From Actinomadura spongiicola (lineage in GTDB: Bacteria; Actinomycetota; Actinomycetes; Streptosporangiales; Streptosporangiaceae), in NCBI RefSeq assembly GCF_003432485.1, contig NZ_QVNQ01000005.1:1-64000 (forward strand): a stretch of 64,000 bases of DNA. Direction: 5' to 3'. The notes under the pieces are model-generated. The model was given only the letters and a program-made list of their open reading frames with translations. It was not told where the DNA came from and searched no databases. This document shows, one piece after another, positions 7,631 to 16,306 of this stretch. A program made the position numbers and the translations under genes. The stretch's first letter is position 1, and each line of letters opens with the position of its first letter.

Positions 7631-8143
7631 ATGGGCGGGCAGGTCACCTATGAAGTGCGGTGACGCCGTGGAAGTCGGCACGTACATGCACCGCCGTTCA
7701 TCGTCGATGAGTCCCGGCCTCCGGCGCCCGCCGGCTATGTCGAGCATCAGCGGGCCCTGGTCGCGGCGGGCCGGCGCGGTGAGGCCGTCGAGTACTTCAT
7801 CTCCGAGGTGGTCGGGGTTCCGGCCGAGTTCCTCCCGATGATGAGGCAGGACCCGTCCTGGGACGGGATGGCCGAGTACGCCCACACCTACGCCTACGAC
7901 GGTGAGATCCTGAGCGGCCTCCAGGACGGCAGGCCACTGCCCGCCGACCGCTGGTCGATCGACGCGCCGATCGCGGTGGCCGTCGGTGGCAACGGTGAGG
8001 CCTTCATCCGGGAGGGCGCCCACGCACTGGCCGCGATCCTGCCGGATGTCACCGTGCTGACCTTGCCCGACCAGGACCATTCCGCGTTCTGGACGGTGCC
8101 CGAACCGGTCGCCGAGCAGGTGCGCGCGTTTCTGCGGGGCTGA
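7631..8143 (+). pseudogene. alpha/beta-hydrolase gene with internal deletion
   Basis: The ATG at 7631 opens MGGQVTYEVR, the usual first strand of an alpha/beta hydrolase, then hits TGA at 7661. Past the junction the homologous frame resumes as PPFIVDESRPPAPAGY and VEHQRALVAAGRRGEAVEYF and continues to a normal C-terminus (LTLPDQDHSAFWTVPEPVA, with the catalytic-histidine position). About 80-110 codons are missing, including the nucleophile elbow GxSxG. A protein from the GTG at 7808 would lack the nucleophile and cannot be an active hydrolase. Divergent from the sigma gene. Confidence 0.7.
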
Positions 8144-8261
8144 CGACCGCCGGCGACCGGTCGCCACGTTGGACCACCCTGGGCGGACGAGGCAGCGCGG
8201 TCGCCGAAAGGTCCTTGACCCGGGCAGCGTGAGACCGGGGTGACGTGGTCCGGTCGGCGGG

Positions 8262-9005
8262 TCAGGCGTCGCGGATGTGCAGGAGCAGGCCGCCGGTGAA
8301 AAGCGCGGCGGCGGCCCATCCGGCGGTCACGGCGAGGCCCGTCCAGGGGCCGATCGGCAGGTCGTCGAGGCCGGTGGTGGCCTGGACGGCGAGTCCGGCG
8401 CTCATCGGCCCGGCGCGTTGGAGGAGCCGCTGCGCCTGCGGATCGCCGATCACCTGGGCGAGGACGGGGAAGAGGTAGAGCACGCCGAGGACGGTCCCGA
8501 TGCTGGTCGCGGAGTCCCGCAGGATGGTGGCGAGGCCGAGGCCGAGCAGGGCGATCAGCGTCAGGTAGAGGATCGAGCCGACGGTGGCGCGCAGCGCCGG
8601 GCCGTCGACCGGGGACGGGGCGGGCAGGATGAACCGTCCGGCCAGCAGCGACCCGAGGACCGCGACGGTCCCGGCCGCGGTGACGACGCCGGTGAGGGTG
8701 ACGGCCTTGGCCGCCAGGGTGACGGTCCGGCGCGGCGTCGCCAGCAGGGTGGTGCGGATCATGCCCGTGCCGTACTCGCCGGCGATGACCTGGACGGCCA
8801 GGACGGCGACGAAGGCCTGGCCCAGGATGACGCCGGTGAGGCTGAGCCTGGTCGGGTCGCCGCCGCAGGTCGGGGACGTGCAGGTCGCCACCGAGGCCGC
8901 CGCGGCGCTCAGGGCCACGGTCGCAGCGACGCCGCCGAGCAGCAGCCGGAGCGGGGCGGAGACGGTGCGTATCTTCGTCCATTCCGCGTGCAGGGCCGAT
9001 CTCAC
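8262..9005 (-). CDS. ABC-2-type transporter permease
   Basis: 247 residues with about six membrane segments. It starts RSALHAEWTKIRTVSAPLRL, the cytoplasmic lead (HAEWTKxRT) typical of actinobacterial ABC-2 permeases. The motif QVIAGEYGTGMIRTTLLATP is the conserved EY(G/R)TG..R loop. Its GTG start overlaps the stop of the preceding permease by GTGA. With that permease and the ATPase it forms a three-gene exporter; the substrate is unknown. Last gene of the operon. Confidence 0.85.
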   Translation of the reverse strand: MRSALHAEWTKIRTVSAPLRLLLGGVAATVALSAAAASVATCTSPTCGGDPTRLSLTGVILGQAFVAVLAVQVIAGEYGTGMIRTTLLATPRRTVTLAAKAVTLTGVVTAAGTVAVLGSLLAGRFILPAPSPVDGPALRATVGSILYLTLIALLGLGLATILRDSATSIGTVLGVLYLFPVLAQVIGDPQAQRLLQRAGPMSAGLAVQATTGLDDLPIGPWTGLAVTAGWAAAALFTGGLLLHIRDA

Positions 9006-10531
9006 GCGTCCCTCCTGCGCAGCAGCACGGCCGCGACGGCCAGGGTCACCGCCGCGTAGGCGGCCAGGACGGCGAACCCGGCCCCGGGCGCGAGCGGGTA
9101 GTAGCCGTTGTACGGCGTGTAGATGCTCGTGACCTGGTGGGGCCGTTCGAGGGTCTGCTGGACGGAGAAGGCCGCGGCCGGCGTCACCCGGGCCAGCCAG
9201 TTCGAGGCGTCCGCGGGCATGAACGGGACGGCCGTCAGCAGGTGGGGCAGCACGAGGGCCACGATGGCGGCGGTGACCGCCCCGGCGCCGTGCCGGAGAA
9301 CGGCGCCGAGGGACAGGGCCAGGATCGACGCGGTCGCGAGCGTCGCCGCGGTTCCGAGTTGGACCCGCAGTTCGGTCGCGGACGTCGCCGGGAAGACGTA
9401 CACGCCGTTGGTGCGGGCGAGCCGCTCGCCGAGCGGAACCGCCAGGAGGGCTCCGGCCAGCCCGGCGGCGAAGGTGACGCCTCCCAGCACGACCGCCTTG
9501 GCTAGCAGCACCCGGGCCCGGCTCGGGCCGGCGGTCAGAGTGAGGCGGATCAGGCCCGTCCGGTACTCGGTGGTGATGGATAGCGCCGCGACAACGGTCA
9601 CGGCGACGAGCGCGGCGAACGTGCCGGTGAGGATGTCGGCGAGGGTGCCGCCGGTCGGGAGGGTCTCGCGGACGGCGGGCGCCACGTCGCCGGCGCCGGT
9701 GACCGTGAGGCGGCCGCCGGATCCCGTGAACGAGCCGGTCGTGTTCGCCAGGTAGCCGGCGAACGTGGGGGAGTCGGGTCCGACCTGCTCGCCCGTCCAC
9801 CCGCCGCCGCCGTGGCCGTGGACGCGAAGGTCCTCGAAGACGGCCGTGGACACGGTGCCGCGGGTGCCCATGCCGTGCACGGACGGTGGTGACGCGACGA
9901 ACAGCCCGATGTGCGCGGTCGGTCCGAGGCCAGTGACGTGGACGGTGCGAACCTTCGTCCAGTGCGTGCCGTCGGTGGAGGCGTGGCCGGTGATCGTGTC
10001 GCCCGTGCGGTCCAGCCGCAGCCATCGGGGGGACGCGGCGGTGGCGGGGCCGGACGGGCCGGCGGTGTCGTGGACGTAGCCGTCCTGCATCCGCACGCCG
10101 TGACCGCCGGTGACCATGATCGCGGCGTAGGGGGATCCCGGGCGGGTGCCGTCCTTGATGATCAGTCCGGCCTTCGCCCAGGGCACGGCACCGGGCCGCA
10201 GGTCGGCGGGGCCGGTGGGGATGAGGCTGTGGAGCGCGGACACCGAGACGGTGACGCCGCCGTTCCCGGTCAGCGGCCGGTGCACGAAGTAGAAGCTGTC
10301 GGTGACCGGCCCGCCGCCCGGTCCGATCGGGACGGGCGGCGCGTCCTTCTGGTCGGCGCTGATTCCGGCGAGGGCGGCGAACAGTACCACCAGCAGCGCC
10401 GCCGTCACGGTGCCGGACACCCAGCCCGGGACCGTCCGGAACTTGGTCCACTCCGCGTGCAGCACCCGCGGGAAGCCGTCCCGCCCGGACTCGCTCCCGC
10501 CGGGCCGGTGCGGCGTTGCGGTGCGGGTCAT
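9002..10531 (-). CDS. ABC-2-type permease with large extracytoplasmic beta domain
   Basis: 509 residues. The same HAEWTKFRT lead as its neighbour, then helix 1 (residues 35-58), then roughly 230 residues before the next helix. That insert (about 60-285) reads like a concanavalin-type beta sandwich related to DUF1349: KAGLIIKDGTRPGSPYAAIM, PRWLRLDRTGDTITGHAS, GLFVASP. The remaining helices include TEYRTGLIRLTLTAGPSR, the ABC-2 loop. The insert probably faces outside and may bind sugar or cell-wall material. Twice the size of a usual ABC-2 permease. Start overlaps the ATPase stop (ATGA). Confidence 0.82.
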   Translation of the reverse strand: MTRTATPHRPGGSESGRDGFPRVLHAEWTKFRTVPGWVSGTVTAALLVVLFAALAGISADQKDAPPVPIGPGGGPVTDSFYFVHRPLTGNGGVTVSVSALHSLIPTGPADLRPGAVPWAKAGLIIKDGTRPGSPYAAIMVTGGHGVRMQDGYVHDTAGPSGPATAASPRWLRLDRTGDTITGHASTDGTHWTKVRTVHVTGLGPTAHIGLFVASPPSVHGMGTRGTVSTAVFEDLRVHGHGGGGWTGEQVGPDSPTFAGYLANTTGSFTGSGGRLTVTGAGDVAPAVRETLPTGGTLADILTGTFAALVAVTVVAALSITTEYRTGLIRLTLTAGPSRARVLLAKAVVLGGVTFAAGLAGALLAVPLGERLARTNGVYVFPATSATELRVQLGTAATLATASILALSLGAVLRHGAGAVTAAIVALVLPHLLTAVPFMPADASNWLARVTPAAAFSVQQTLERPHQVTSIYTPYNGYYPLAPGAGFAVLAAYAAVTLAVAAVLLRRRDA

Positions 10532-11493
10532 CGTGGTGCCTGCGGGGAGGTGGGGAACTCGACGGTCTCGCGGGTGAGTTCCAGGTACACGTCCTCAAGG
10601 GTGGCGCGGTGCGCCGTGACCTCGGTGAACGGCACCGCGTTCCCGCCGAGCAGCGTCACGATCCGTTCCGCGGGCAGGCCGGAGACGGTGACGGTGTCGG
10701 GGCCCGTGTGTGGGCCGGTGGCCGTCACGGTCGCGCCGGCGCGCGTGAGGATCCGCGTGGCGTGGGCCGCGGCGGGGGTCCGCAGGACGACCCGGTCGCC
10801 GGAGGCGGCCGCGAGGAGTTCGGTGACGGCGGCGTCGGCGACGGCCCGGCCGCGTCCGACCACGACGAGGTGGTCGGCGATGTCCTGCATCTCGCCCATC
10901 AGGTGGCTGGAGACCAGTACGGCGCGGCCCTGGGCTGCCAGGGACCGCAGGAGGCGGCGCGTCCAGATGATGCCGTCGGGGTCCATGCCGTTGAACGGCT
11001 CGTCGAGCATGAGGGTCGGCGGGTCGCCCAGCAGCGCCGCGGCGATTCCGAGGCGTTGCCGCATGCCGAGCGAGTAGCCGCCCGCCTTGCGGCGCGCCGC
11101 CGGTGTGAGGCCGACCTGGTCGATCACCTGGTCGACCCGTCGCGCGGTCAGTCCCTGCGCGTGCGCCAGCCAGAGCAGGTGGTCGCGGCCGCTGCGGCCG
11201 GGGTGCGGGGCGGCGGCGTCCAGCAGTGAGCCGAGGTGGTTCAGTGGACGCCGCAGGCTCCGGTAGGGCCGTCCGTCGACGAGCGCCGTGCCCGCGTCGG
11301 CGGCGTCCAGCCCGAGGATCACTCGCATCGTGGTGGACTTTCCGGCCCCGTTCGGCCCGACGAGGCCGGTCACCAGTCCCGGTCGGACGGTGAAGGACAT
11401 GCCGTCGAGGGCCGGGGTCGTCCCGTACCGCTTGCGCAGCCCGGCGACGACGATGCCCGTCGCGGCGGGTTCACGGATGGCAGTCGGTTTCAT
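10528..11493 (-). CDS. ABC transporter ATP-binding protein
   Basis: 321 residues. Walker A GPNGAGKST at 46-54, signature YSLGMRQRLGIAAALLGDP near 143, Walker B LMLDEPFNGMDPDG, and the switch histidine in LVSSHLMGEM. The C-terminal 100 residues resemble the accessory region of BcrA/DrrA-type ATPases that pair with ABC-2 permeases. First gene of the operon ahead of the two permeases. A two-component system is divergent 142 bases away and may control it, an arrangement common for peptide-antibiotic resistance exporters; that link is inference. Confidence 0.9.
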   Translation of the reverse strand: MKPTAIREPAATGIVVAGLRKRYGTTPALDGMSFTVRPGLVTGLVGPNGAGKSTTMRVILGLDAADAGTALVDGRPYRSLRRPLNHLGSLLDAAAPHPGRSGRDHLLWLAHAQGLTARRVDQVIDQVGLTPAARRKAGGYSLGMRQRLGIAAALLGDPPTLMLDEPFNGMDPDGIIWTRRLLRSLAAQGRAVLVSSHLMGEMQDIADHLVVVGRGRAVADAAVTELLAAASGDRVVLRTPAAAHATRILTRAGATVTATGPHTGPDTVTVSGLPAERIVTLLGGNAVPFTEVTAHRATLEDVYLELTRETVEFPTSPQAPR

Positions 11494-11635
11494 GCCGACG
11501 GTTGTACGCGGCGCCCGGTCGCGGCCCGGTCGCGGCGGCCGCGACCGGGCCGCGACCGGGGATCTGGCATCGTCGGATCATGGCACCTCCACCCGGCGGC
11601 AGGTTTGTCCGCGCGTCGATCGGCGGTGGGCGGCG

Positions 11636-12298
11636 GTGAGGGTCCTGGTCGTCGAGGACTTCGAGATCCTCGCCCGCTCCATCGGGACGGGGTTGCGCCG
11701 CGAGGGCATGGCCGTCGACGTCGTCCTGGACGGGACCGGCGCCCTGGAACGCCTGGCCGTCACCCGTTATGACGTCGTGGTCCTCGACCGGGACCTGCCC
11801 GGCGTGCACGGTGACGAGATCTGCCGGCGGCTCGCCCACGGCCGGTGCGCGACCCGGGTGTTGATGCTCACCGCGTCCGGCACGGTCGAGGACCGCGTCG
11901 ACGGGCTCGGTCTCGGCGCCGACGACTACCTGCCCAAGCCGTTCGCGTTCGCCGAACTGGTCGCGCGGGTCCGCGCGCTGGCGCGCCGGGCGACCCCGCC
12001 GTTGCCGCCGACGCTGGAGTGCGGGGACATCACCCTCGATCCGGCCCGCCGCACCGCGTCCCGGGCCGGTCGTCGCCTGGACCTCAGCCCGAAGGAGTTC
12101 GCGCTGTTGGAATGCCTGCTCGCCGTGCCCGGCGTGGTCCGGTCCGCCGAGGAGCTGCTCGAACGGGTCTGGGACGAGGCCGCCGACCCGTTCAGCAGCG
12201 CCGTCAAGCACACCATGCGCCGGCTGCGGGCCAAGCTCGGCGACCCGCCCGTGATCGAGACGGTCCGCGAGGGCGGCTACCGCATCGGGCCGTCATGA
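11636..12298 (+). CDS. OmpR/PhoB-family response regulator
   Basis: 220 residues from the GTG at 11636 (RVLVVEDFEILARSI). Receiver: acidic pair E7/D8, phospho-acceptor D51 in VVVLDRDLPG, and the lysine in DDYLPKPF. A winged-helix DNA-binding domain follows (LSPKEFALLECLLAVPG, then SAVKHTMRRLRAKLGDP). The stop overlaps the kinase start (ATGA), so regulator and kinase are translated together. Divergent from the ABC exporter operon. Confidence 0.92.
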   Translation: MRVLVVEDFEILARSIGTGLRREGMAVDVVLDGTGALERLAVTRYDVVVLDRDLPGVHGDEICRRLAHGRCATRVLMLTASGTVEDRVDGLGLGADDYLPKPFAFAELVARVRALARRATPPLPPTLECGDITLDPARRTASRAGRRLDLSPKEFALLECLLAVPGVVRSAEELLERVWDEAADPFSSAVKHTMRRLRAKLGDPPVIETVREGGYRIGPS

Positions 12299-13401
12299 CG
12301 TCCCGGCGGCCGGCCGGGAGGTCGCTGCGGGCGCGGCTCGCGCTCGGGTACGCGGCGGGCGTGTACGCCGCCGGGGTGTTCGTGCTCGTGCTGGTCGTCG
12401 TCCCGCTGGCCAGCGTCGACGCGGCCGGACCCGAGGGCCGCCCGGTGTCGGGCGTGACCAGCGGGTCCGGGCCCGGGTTCGGGCTGGGCCGGCTCTTGGC
12501 GGGGTCGGTGGTCGCCCTGGTCGTGTTGGTTCCGGTCGCGTGGGCGCTCGGCTGGTTCGTCGCCGGACGGTTCCTGCGCCCGCTGCGCGCCATCACCGCC
12601 ACCGCCCAGGTCATCTCGGCGGGCGATCTGCACCGGCGACTCGACCTCGGCGAACCGGTCGACGAGCTGACCGAGCTCGGCGGCACCCTCGACGATCTGT
12701 TCGCCCGCCTGCAGGCGGCCTTCGACGCGCAGCGCCACTTCGTCGCCAACGCCTCCCATGAGCTGCGCACCCCGCTCGCCGGGCTGCGCACCCTGTTGGA
12801 GGTCGCCCTCGCCGACCCGGGCGCCGACACCGACTCCCTGCGCGCGGTCTGCCGGGACGCGCTGGAGCTCGGCGCGCACCAGGAGCGGCTCGTCCGGGCG
12901 CTGCTCACCCTGGCCACGGGCGAACGCGGCGTGACCCGCCGGGACGCCGTCGACCTCGCCGACGTCGTCGAGGGGGTGCTCGCCTCCCGCCGTGACCAGG
13001 CGGCCGAGCGGCGCGTCGCCCTCACCTGGCGCCTGGCGCCCGCGGTGACGGCCGGGGACCCGGGGTTGCTCGAAGCCCTGGTCGCCAACCTCGTCGACAA
13101 CGCCGTCCGCCACAACCACGCGGGCGGGCAGGTGGACGTCACCACGGGGACGTCCGGCGCGCGGGTGGCGCTCACGGTCGTCAACAGCGGCCCGGTCGTC
13201 CCTGCGGACCAGGTTCAGCGGCTCTTCCACGCCTTCGAGAAGCTGGCGCCTGGCCGTCAGGACGGCCACGGTCTGGGTCTGGCGATCGTCGACGCCGTCG
13301 CGCAGGCCCATCGCGCGTCCCTGACCGCCACCGCCCGCCCCGAGGGCGGCCTGTCCATCACGGTACGGTTCGCGCACGGGCCTCGTCCGACCCCTCGTTG
13401 A
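12295..13401 (+). CDS. two-component sensor histidine kinase
   Basis: 368 residues. Two membrane helices (about 17-42 and 66-92) flank a short extracellular loop of about 25 residues, so it is probably an intramembrane-type sensor. A HAMP segment follows (AGRFLRPLRAITATAQVISA), then the dimerisation/phosphoacceptor box NASHELRTPLAGL with H155, the N-box VANLVDNAVRHN, and G-box GHGLGLAIVDAVAQAH. Partner of the OmpR-type regulator just upstream. A short sensor loop beside an ABC exporter recalls BceS-type detection through a transporter, though the exporter here is not BceAB-like. Confidence 0.9.
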   Translation: MTSRRPAGRSLRARLALGYAAGVYAAGVFVLVLVVVPLASVDAAGPEGRPVSGVTSGSGPGFGLGRLLAGSVVALVVLVPVAWALGWFVAGRFLRPLRAITATAQVISAGDLHRRLDLGEPVDELTELGGTLDDLFARLQAAFDAQRHFVANASHELRTPLAGLRTLLEVALADPGADTDSLRAVCRDALELGAHQERLVRALLTLATGERGVTRRDAVDLADVVEGVLASRRDQAAERRVALTWRLAPAVTAGDPGLLEALVANLVDNAVRHNHAGGQVDVTTGTSGARVALTVVNSGPVVPADQVQRLFHAFEKLAPGRQDGHGLGLAIVDAVAQAHRASLTATARPEGGLSITVRFAHGPRPTPR

Positions 13402-13609
13402 AGGAACAGCGGACGGCGAATCGCCTGCTCGTGATGGTTCGCCCGATCCCGGCCGCCCGCCGCGCGGCTCGGAAGAAGCCGCGTTTCCACCGGGCGCGGG
13501 CTCGGCCGTCCTGCGGGGCGGCCACCTCGAAGACCTCGGTCAGACGGGGCGGTCTCGCGGCCACGTCGGAAAGGGCCGTGTCGAACTCGACGCACCGGCA
13601 GGCCGGTAC

Positions 13610-13633
13610 CCGCCCGAGGCCTTTACCGGGCGG
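13610..13633 (+). terminator. possible hairpin terminator after the kinase gene
   Basis: CCGCCCG (13610-13616) pairs with CGGGCGG (13627-13633) around a ten-base loop. It lies between the convergent kinase and Lrp genes and could serve both. The stem is short, so the call is tentative. Confidence 0.35.
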
Positions 13634-13660
13634 TGGCGTCGGCGGGTCGGGCGTGTGCGG

Positions 13661-14128
13661 TCACCGGGGGCCTGAGGCGTCGACGCCCAGCGGGCGTTCG
13701 AAGACGGTGCGCAGCACGATGGTCGTGCTGGTCCCGGTCACCGAGGGGATCGCGCGGATGTGGTCGAGCGTTTCCGCCAGCGGACCGGTTCCGGCCACGC
13801 GCACCTTCAGCCAGTAGCAGTCCTCGCCCGCCACCTCGTGCACTTCCAGGACGCGGGGATCGCCGGCGAGCGCCGCGTTGACCTCCGCCTTGGCCGACAT
13901 CGTGAACCGCAGAGCCACGAACGCCGTCGTGTCGGCGTCCACGCTCGCCGGATCCAGGGCCGCGTGATAGCCGGTGATCACCCCGTCGCGCTCCAGCCGT
14001 TGCAGCCGGTCGCGCACCGACGGCTCCGAGAGCCCCACGGTCGCGGCGAGCGCCCGGATGGTCTGCCGGGCGTCGGACGTCATCTCTCTCAGGATCGTCC
14101 GGTCCACCTCGTCCAGCTGTCTGCTCAT
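13661..14128 (-). CDS. Lrp/AsnC-family transcriptional regulator
   Basis: 155 residues. The N-terminal AsnC helix-turn-helix is LDEVDRTILREMTSDARQTI followed by VGLSEPSVRDRLQRLE. The C-terminal RAM ligand domain follows from about residue 70 (FVALRFTMSAKAEVNAALAG, VAGEDCYWLKVRVAG). Members sense amino acids or related effectors as octamers. Divergent from an EamA-family exporter, which it most likely controls, as in many amino-acid efflux pairs. Confidence 0.92.
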   Translation of the reverse strand: MSRQLDEVDRTILREMTSDARQTIRALAATVGLSEPSVRDRLQRLERDGVITGYHAALDPASVDADTTAFVALRFTMSAKAEVNAALAGDPRVLEVHEVAGEDCYWLKVRVAGTGPLAETLDHIRAIPSVTGTSTTIVLRTVFERPLGVDASGPR

Positions 14129-14209
14129 GGTGAGAACTTGCCCTTCATGGGAGATCAACCTTATCTTTCGTAGCCGTACAGTCCAATTCGCCTTGGTTAG
14201 TGAGGCTAC

Positions 14210-15166
14210 ATGTCTGCTGTCCCTAATTTGCCTCACCGGCCGGTGGTCGCGTGGCTGGCGTTGGTCACCGTGTGGATCGTGTGGGGGTCCACCTATCTGG
14301 CGATCCGCGAGGCGGTGGACACGATCCCGCCGCTGCTCATGGCCGGTGTCCGGTTCCTGACGGCCGGGCTGGTGATGTTCGCGTTCGTCGGCCCGCGGCA
14401 CGCTCGCGGAGCCGCGCGCCCGACCGCGGGGCAACTGCGCTCGGTGCTGATCATCGCCGCGCTGCTGCTGGTCGGCGGCAACGGCCTGCTCAGCGTCGGC
14501 GAGACCCGCCTGGACTCCGCCGCGGCGGCCCTCATCGTCGCGACCGTGCCGGTCTGGATGGTCCTGATCAACGCGGTGGTCACCCGGACAAGGGTCACGG
14601 GCACGATGACGCTGACGCTTCTGCTCGGCACGGTCGGGGTCGGTGTGCTGATCGGCGGTCCCGGTGCCCGCGTGGACGTGCTGAGCGCCGCCGTGGTGCT
14701 GTTCGCGTCGGTGTGCTGGGCGGCGGGCTCGGTCTGCTCCCGCCGCGTCCCGTTGCCGTCGCACCCGATGGTGGTGACGGCGCTGGAGATGCTCGCCGGC
14801 GGGTTGCTGCTGATCATCGCCGCCGCCGTGACGGGCGAGTTCGGCCGGCTCGACCTCGCGGCGATCACCACCCGTTCCATCGTCGGCCTCCTCTGGTTGA
14901 TCGTCGCCGGCTCCATGGTCGCCTTCACGGCCTATGTCTACGCCATCGCCCACCTGCCCACCGACACCGTCGCCACCTACGCCTACGTCAACCCGATGGT
15001 CGCCGTCGCGCTCGGAACCCTGCTCGCGGACGAGGTGCTCACCGCGAACCTGGTTCTCGGTGGAACCGTCATCATCGCGGCGGTGGTCCTCAACGTCGGC
15101 AAGGCCGTCACGCGAACACCGCGGCCCGTCCTCCCAGCGCCCGCCGAGGAGAAGCCCGGCCGATGA
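14210..15166 (+). CDS. EamA/DMT-family transporter
   Basis: 318 residues with ten predicted membrane segments in two EamA repeats, the first opening VVAWLALVTVWIVWGSTYLA and the second near 155. WGSTYLAI and the ETRLDSAAAALIVATVPVW segment are hallmarks of the drug/metabolite exporter (RhaT/YedA) branch. It probably exports amino acids or metabolites across the inner membrane. Faces the Lrp-type gene across 81 bases, suggesting that regulator as its activator. Confidence 0.9.
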   Translation: MSAVPNLPHRPVVAWLALVTVWIVWGSTYLAIREAVDTIPPLLMAGVRFLTAGLVMFAFVGPRHARGAARPTAGQLRSVLIIAALLLVGGNGLLSVGETRLDSAAAALIVATVPVWMVLINAVVTRTRVTGTMTLTLLLGTVGVGVLIGGPGARVDVLSAAVVLFASVCWAAGSVCSRRVPLPSHPMVVTALEMLAGGLLLIIAAAVTGEFGRLDLAAITTRSIVGLLWLIVAGSMVAFTAYVYAIAHLPTDTVATYAYVNPMVAVALGTLLADEVLTANLVLGGTVIIAAVVLNVGKAVTRTPRPVLPAPAEEKPGR

Positions 15167-15283
15167 CCGATCGCGCGTGTCCCCCTGGAGAACGGCCGTC
15201 GACCCGCGGCTGCGCCGGGCCCGGTCTTACCGGCCGGAACGTTGACGTGCGATGACCAAAGCGCCACCCGCTCCGGCGGCGGT

Positions 15284-15311
15284 GACGATCAGGCGGGGAC
15301 GATCAGGCGGG
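15284..15311. repeat. 14-base tandem duplication
   Basis: GACGATCAGGCGGG occurs twice in direct succession (15284-15297 and 15298-15311), followed by the start of a third copy. It overlaps the end of a doubtful small reading frame. A simple slippage duplication is enough to explain it. Confidence 0.8.
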
Positions 15312-15488
15312 GACGACGCCGACGGCGAGACCGGTCATGCGCGGGCTCGGCCCGGTCGAGGCCGACTGGCCGGGGCCGCCGGCCCCGGCCTCGCGTACGT
15401 GCAGGATCTCGAGCGGTGAGGTCCCGTCCGGAGTGTGGCCTGGGTGACGCGCCTCCCGGAGATGCGTCCGGGCCTCGGTCCGACCCAT
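15303..15488 (-). CDS. possible small protein, 61 residues, unrecognised
   Basis: An ATG at 15488 sits seven bases after a run of seven Gs that could act as a ribosome site. The product would begin MGRTEARTHLREARH and end MTGLAVGVVPA, with a middle reading GTSPLEILHVREAGAGG. Composition is not obviously that of a shadow frame, but there is no recognised family, and no modification enzyme lies nearby to support a precursor peptide. It occupies part of a 366-base gap before the exporter operon's end. Low confidence. Confidence 0.25.
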   Translation of the reverse strand: MGRTEARTHLREARHPGHTPDGTSPLEILHVREAGAGGPGQSASTGPSPRMTGLAVGVVPA

Positions 15489-15495
15489 GTCTACG

Positions 15496-15511
15496 CCCCC
15501 CCGGGGGGGGG
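15496..15511. repeat. C7-G9 homopolymer junction
   Basis: Seven Cs (15496-15502) run directly into nine Gs (15503-15511), a self-complementary tract 22 bases before the stop of the DrrB-type permease. It may fold as a hairpin or act as a slippage-prone site; it could also be prone to sequencing error. Confidence 0.7.
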
Positions 15512-15532
15512 TGACGGCCGTGTTGATGCGGT

Positions 15533-16306
15533 TCACGTTCGGTTGAAGGTGTGCCTGGCCCAGAGGTAGGAGACGGCGGCGATGCCGATGCACCAAGCGG
15601 TGGCGATGGCGGCGCTGTTACCGATGGGGGTTCCGAGCAGGAGGCCGCGGACGGTCTCCATGACCGGGGTGAAGGGCTGGTATTCGGCGAACCAGCGCAG
15701 GACGGTCGGCATGGAGTCGGTGGGGACGAAACCGCTGCCGAGGAAGGGCAGCAGGATCAGGGGCATGGGGGCGTTGCTGGCGGCCTCGGGTGTCGAGGAC
15801 CTCATTCCGAGGGCGACCGACAGCCAGGTGACCGCTATGACGAACAGGGTGAGCAGCCCGGCCGCGGCCAGCCACTCGACGGCGGTGGCGTTCGGGTCGA
15901 AGCCCATGGCCAGGGCCACGCCGATCACGGCGGCCATGCCGAGCAGTTGCTGGACGACGGCGCCGACGACGTGGCCGGTGAGGACCGAGGCACGGGAGAT
16001 CCGCATGGTGCGGAAACGGGCGATGACGCCCTCGGTCATGTCGGTGGCGACCATGACGGCGGTTCCGGTCGCGGCGGTGGCCACGGCCATGAGCAGGACG
16101 CCCGGGACGACGTAGTCGATGTAGGCGCCGCGGCCGCCGCCGAGTCCGTCGCCGAGAGCGCCACCGAAGACGTAGACGAACACGACCAGGATGACGACGG
16201 GCGTGAGGATCAGCTGCACGGTCATGGACGGGTAGCGGACCAGGCGCTTGAGTTGGCGCCGGACCATGGTGGAGGAGTCGCGGGTGGCGAGGGTGAGGGC
16301 GCTCAT
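15533..16306 (-). CDS. drrB: DrrB-family ABC-2 permease
   Basis: 257 residues with six membrane helices. Landmarks of the daunorubicin-exporter permease family are VQLILTPVVILVVFVYVFGG, YIDYVVPGVLLMAVATAATG, and the ATDMTEGVIARFRTMRIS loop. The C-terminal FAEYQPFTPVMETVRGLLLG is also typical. It pairs with the ATPase just upstream, whose stop overlaps its ATG. Substrate unknown; the family exports amphipathic drugs and lipids. The MarR-like gene divergent from the operon is the obvious regulator. Confidence 0.9.
   Translation of the reverse strand: MSALTLATRDSSTMVRRQLKRLVRYPSMTVQLILTPVVILVVFVYVFGGALGDGLGGGRGAYIDYVVPGVLLMAVATAATGTAVMVATDMTEGVIARFRTMRISRASVLTGHVVGAVVQQLLGMAAVIGVALAMGFDPNATAVEWLAAAGLLTLFVIAVTWLSVALGMRSSTPEAASNAPMPLILLPFLGSGFVPTDSMPTVLRWFAEYQPFTPVMETVRGLLLGTPIGNSAAIATAWCIGIAAVSYLWARHTFNRT

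Noticed and set aside
8152..8165. Perfect palindrome GGCGACC-GGTCGCC after the hydrolase pseudogene
   Set aside because: Short and of a kind expected by chance in high-GC DNA; not called as terminator.
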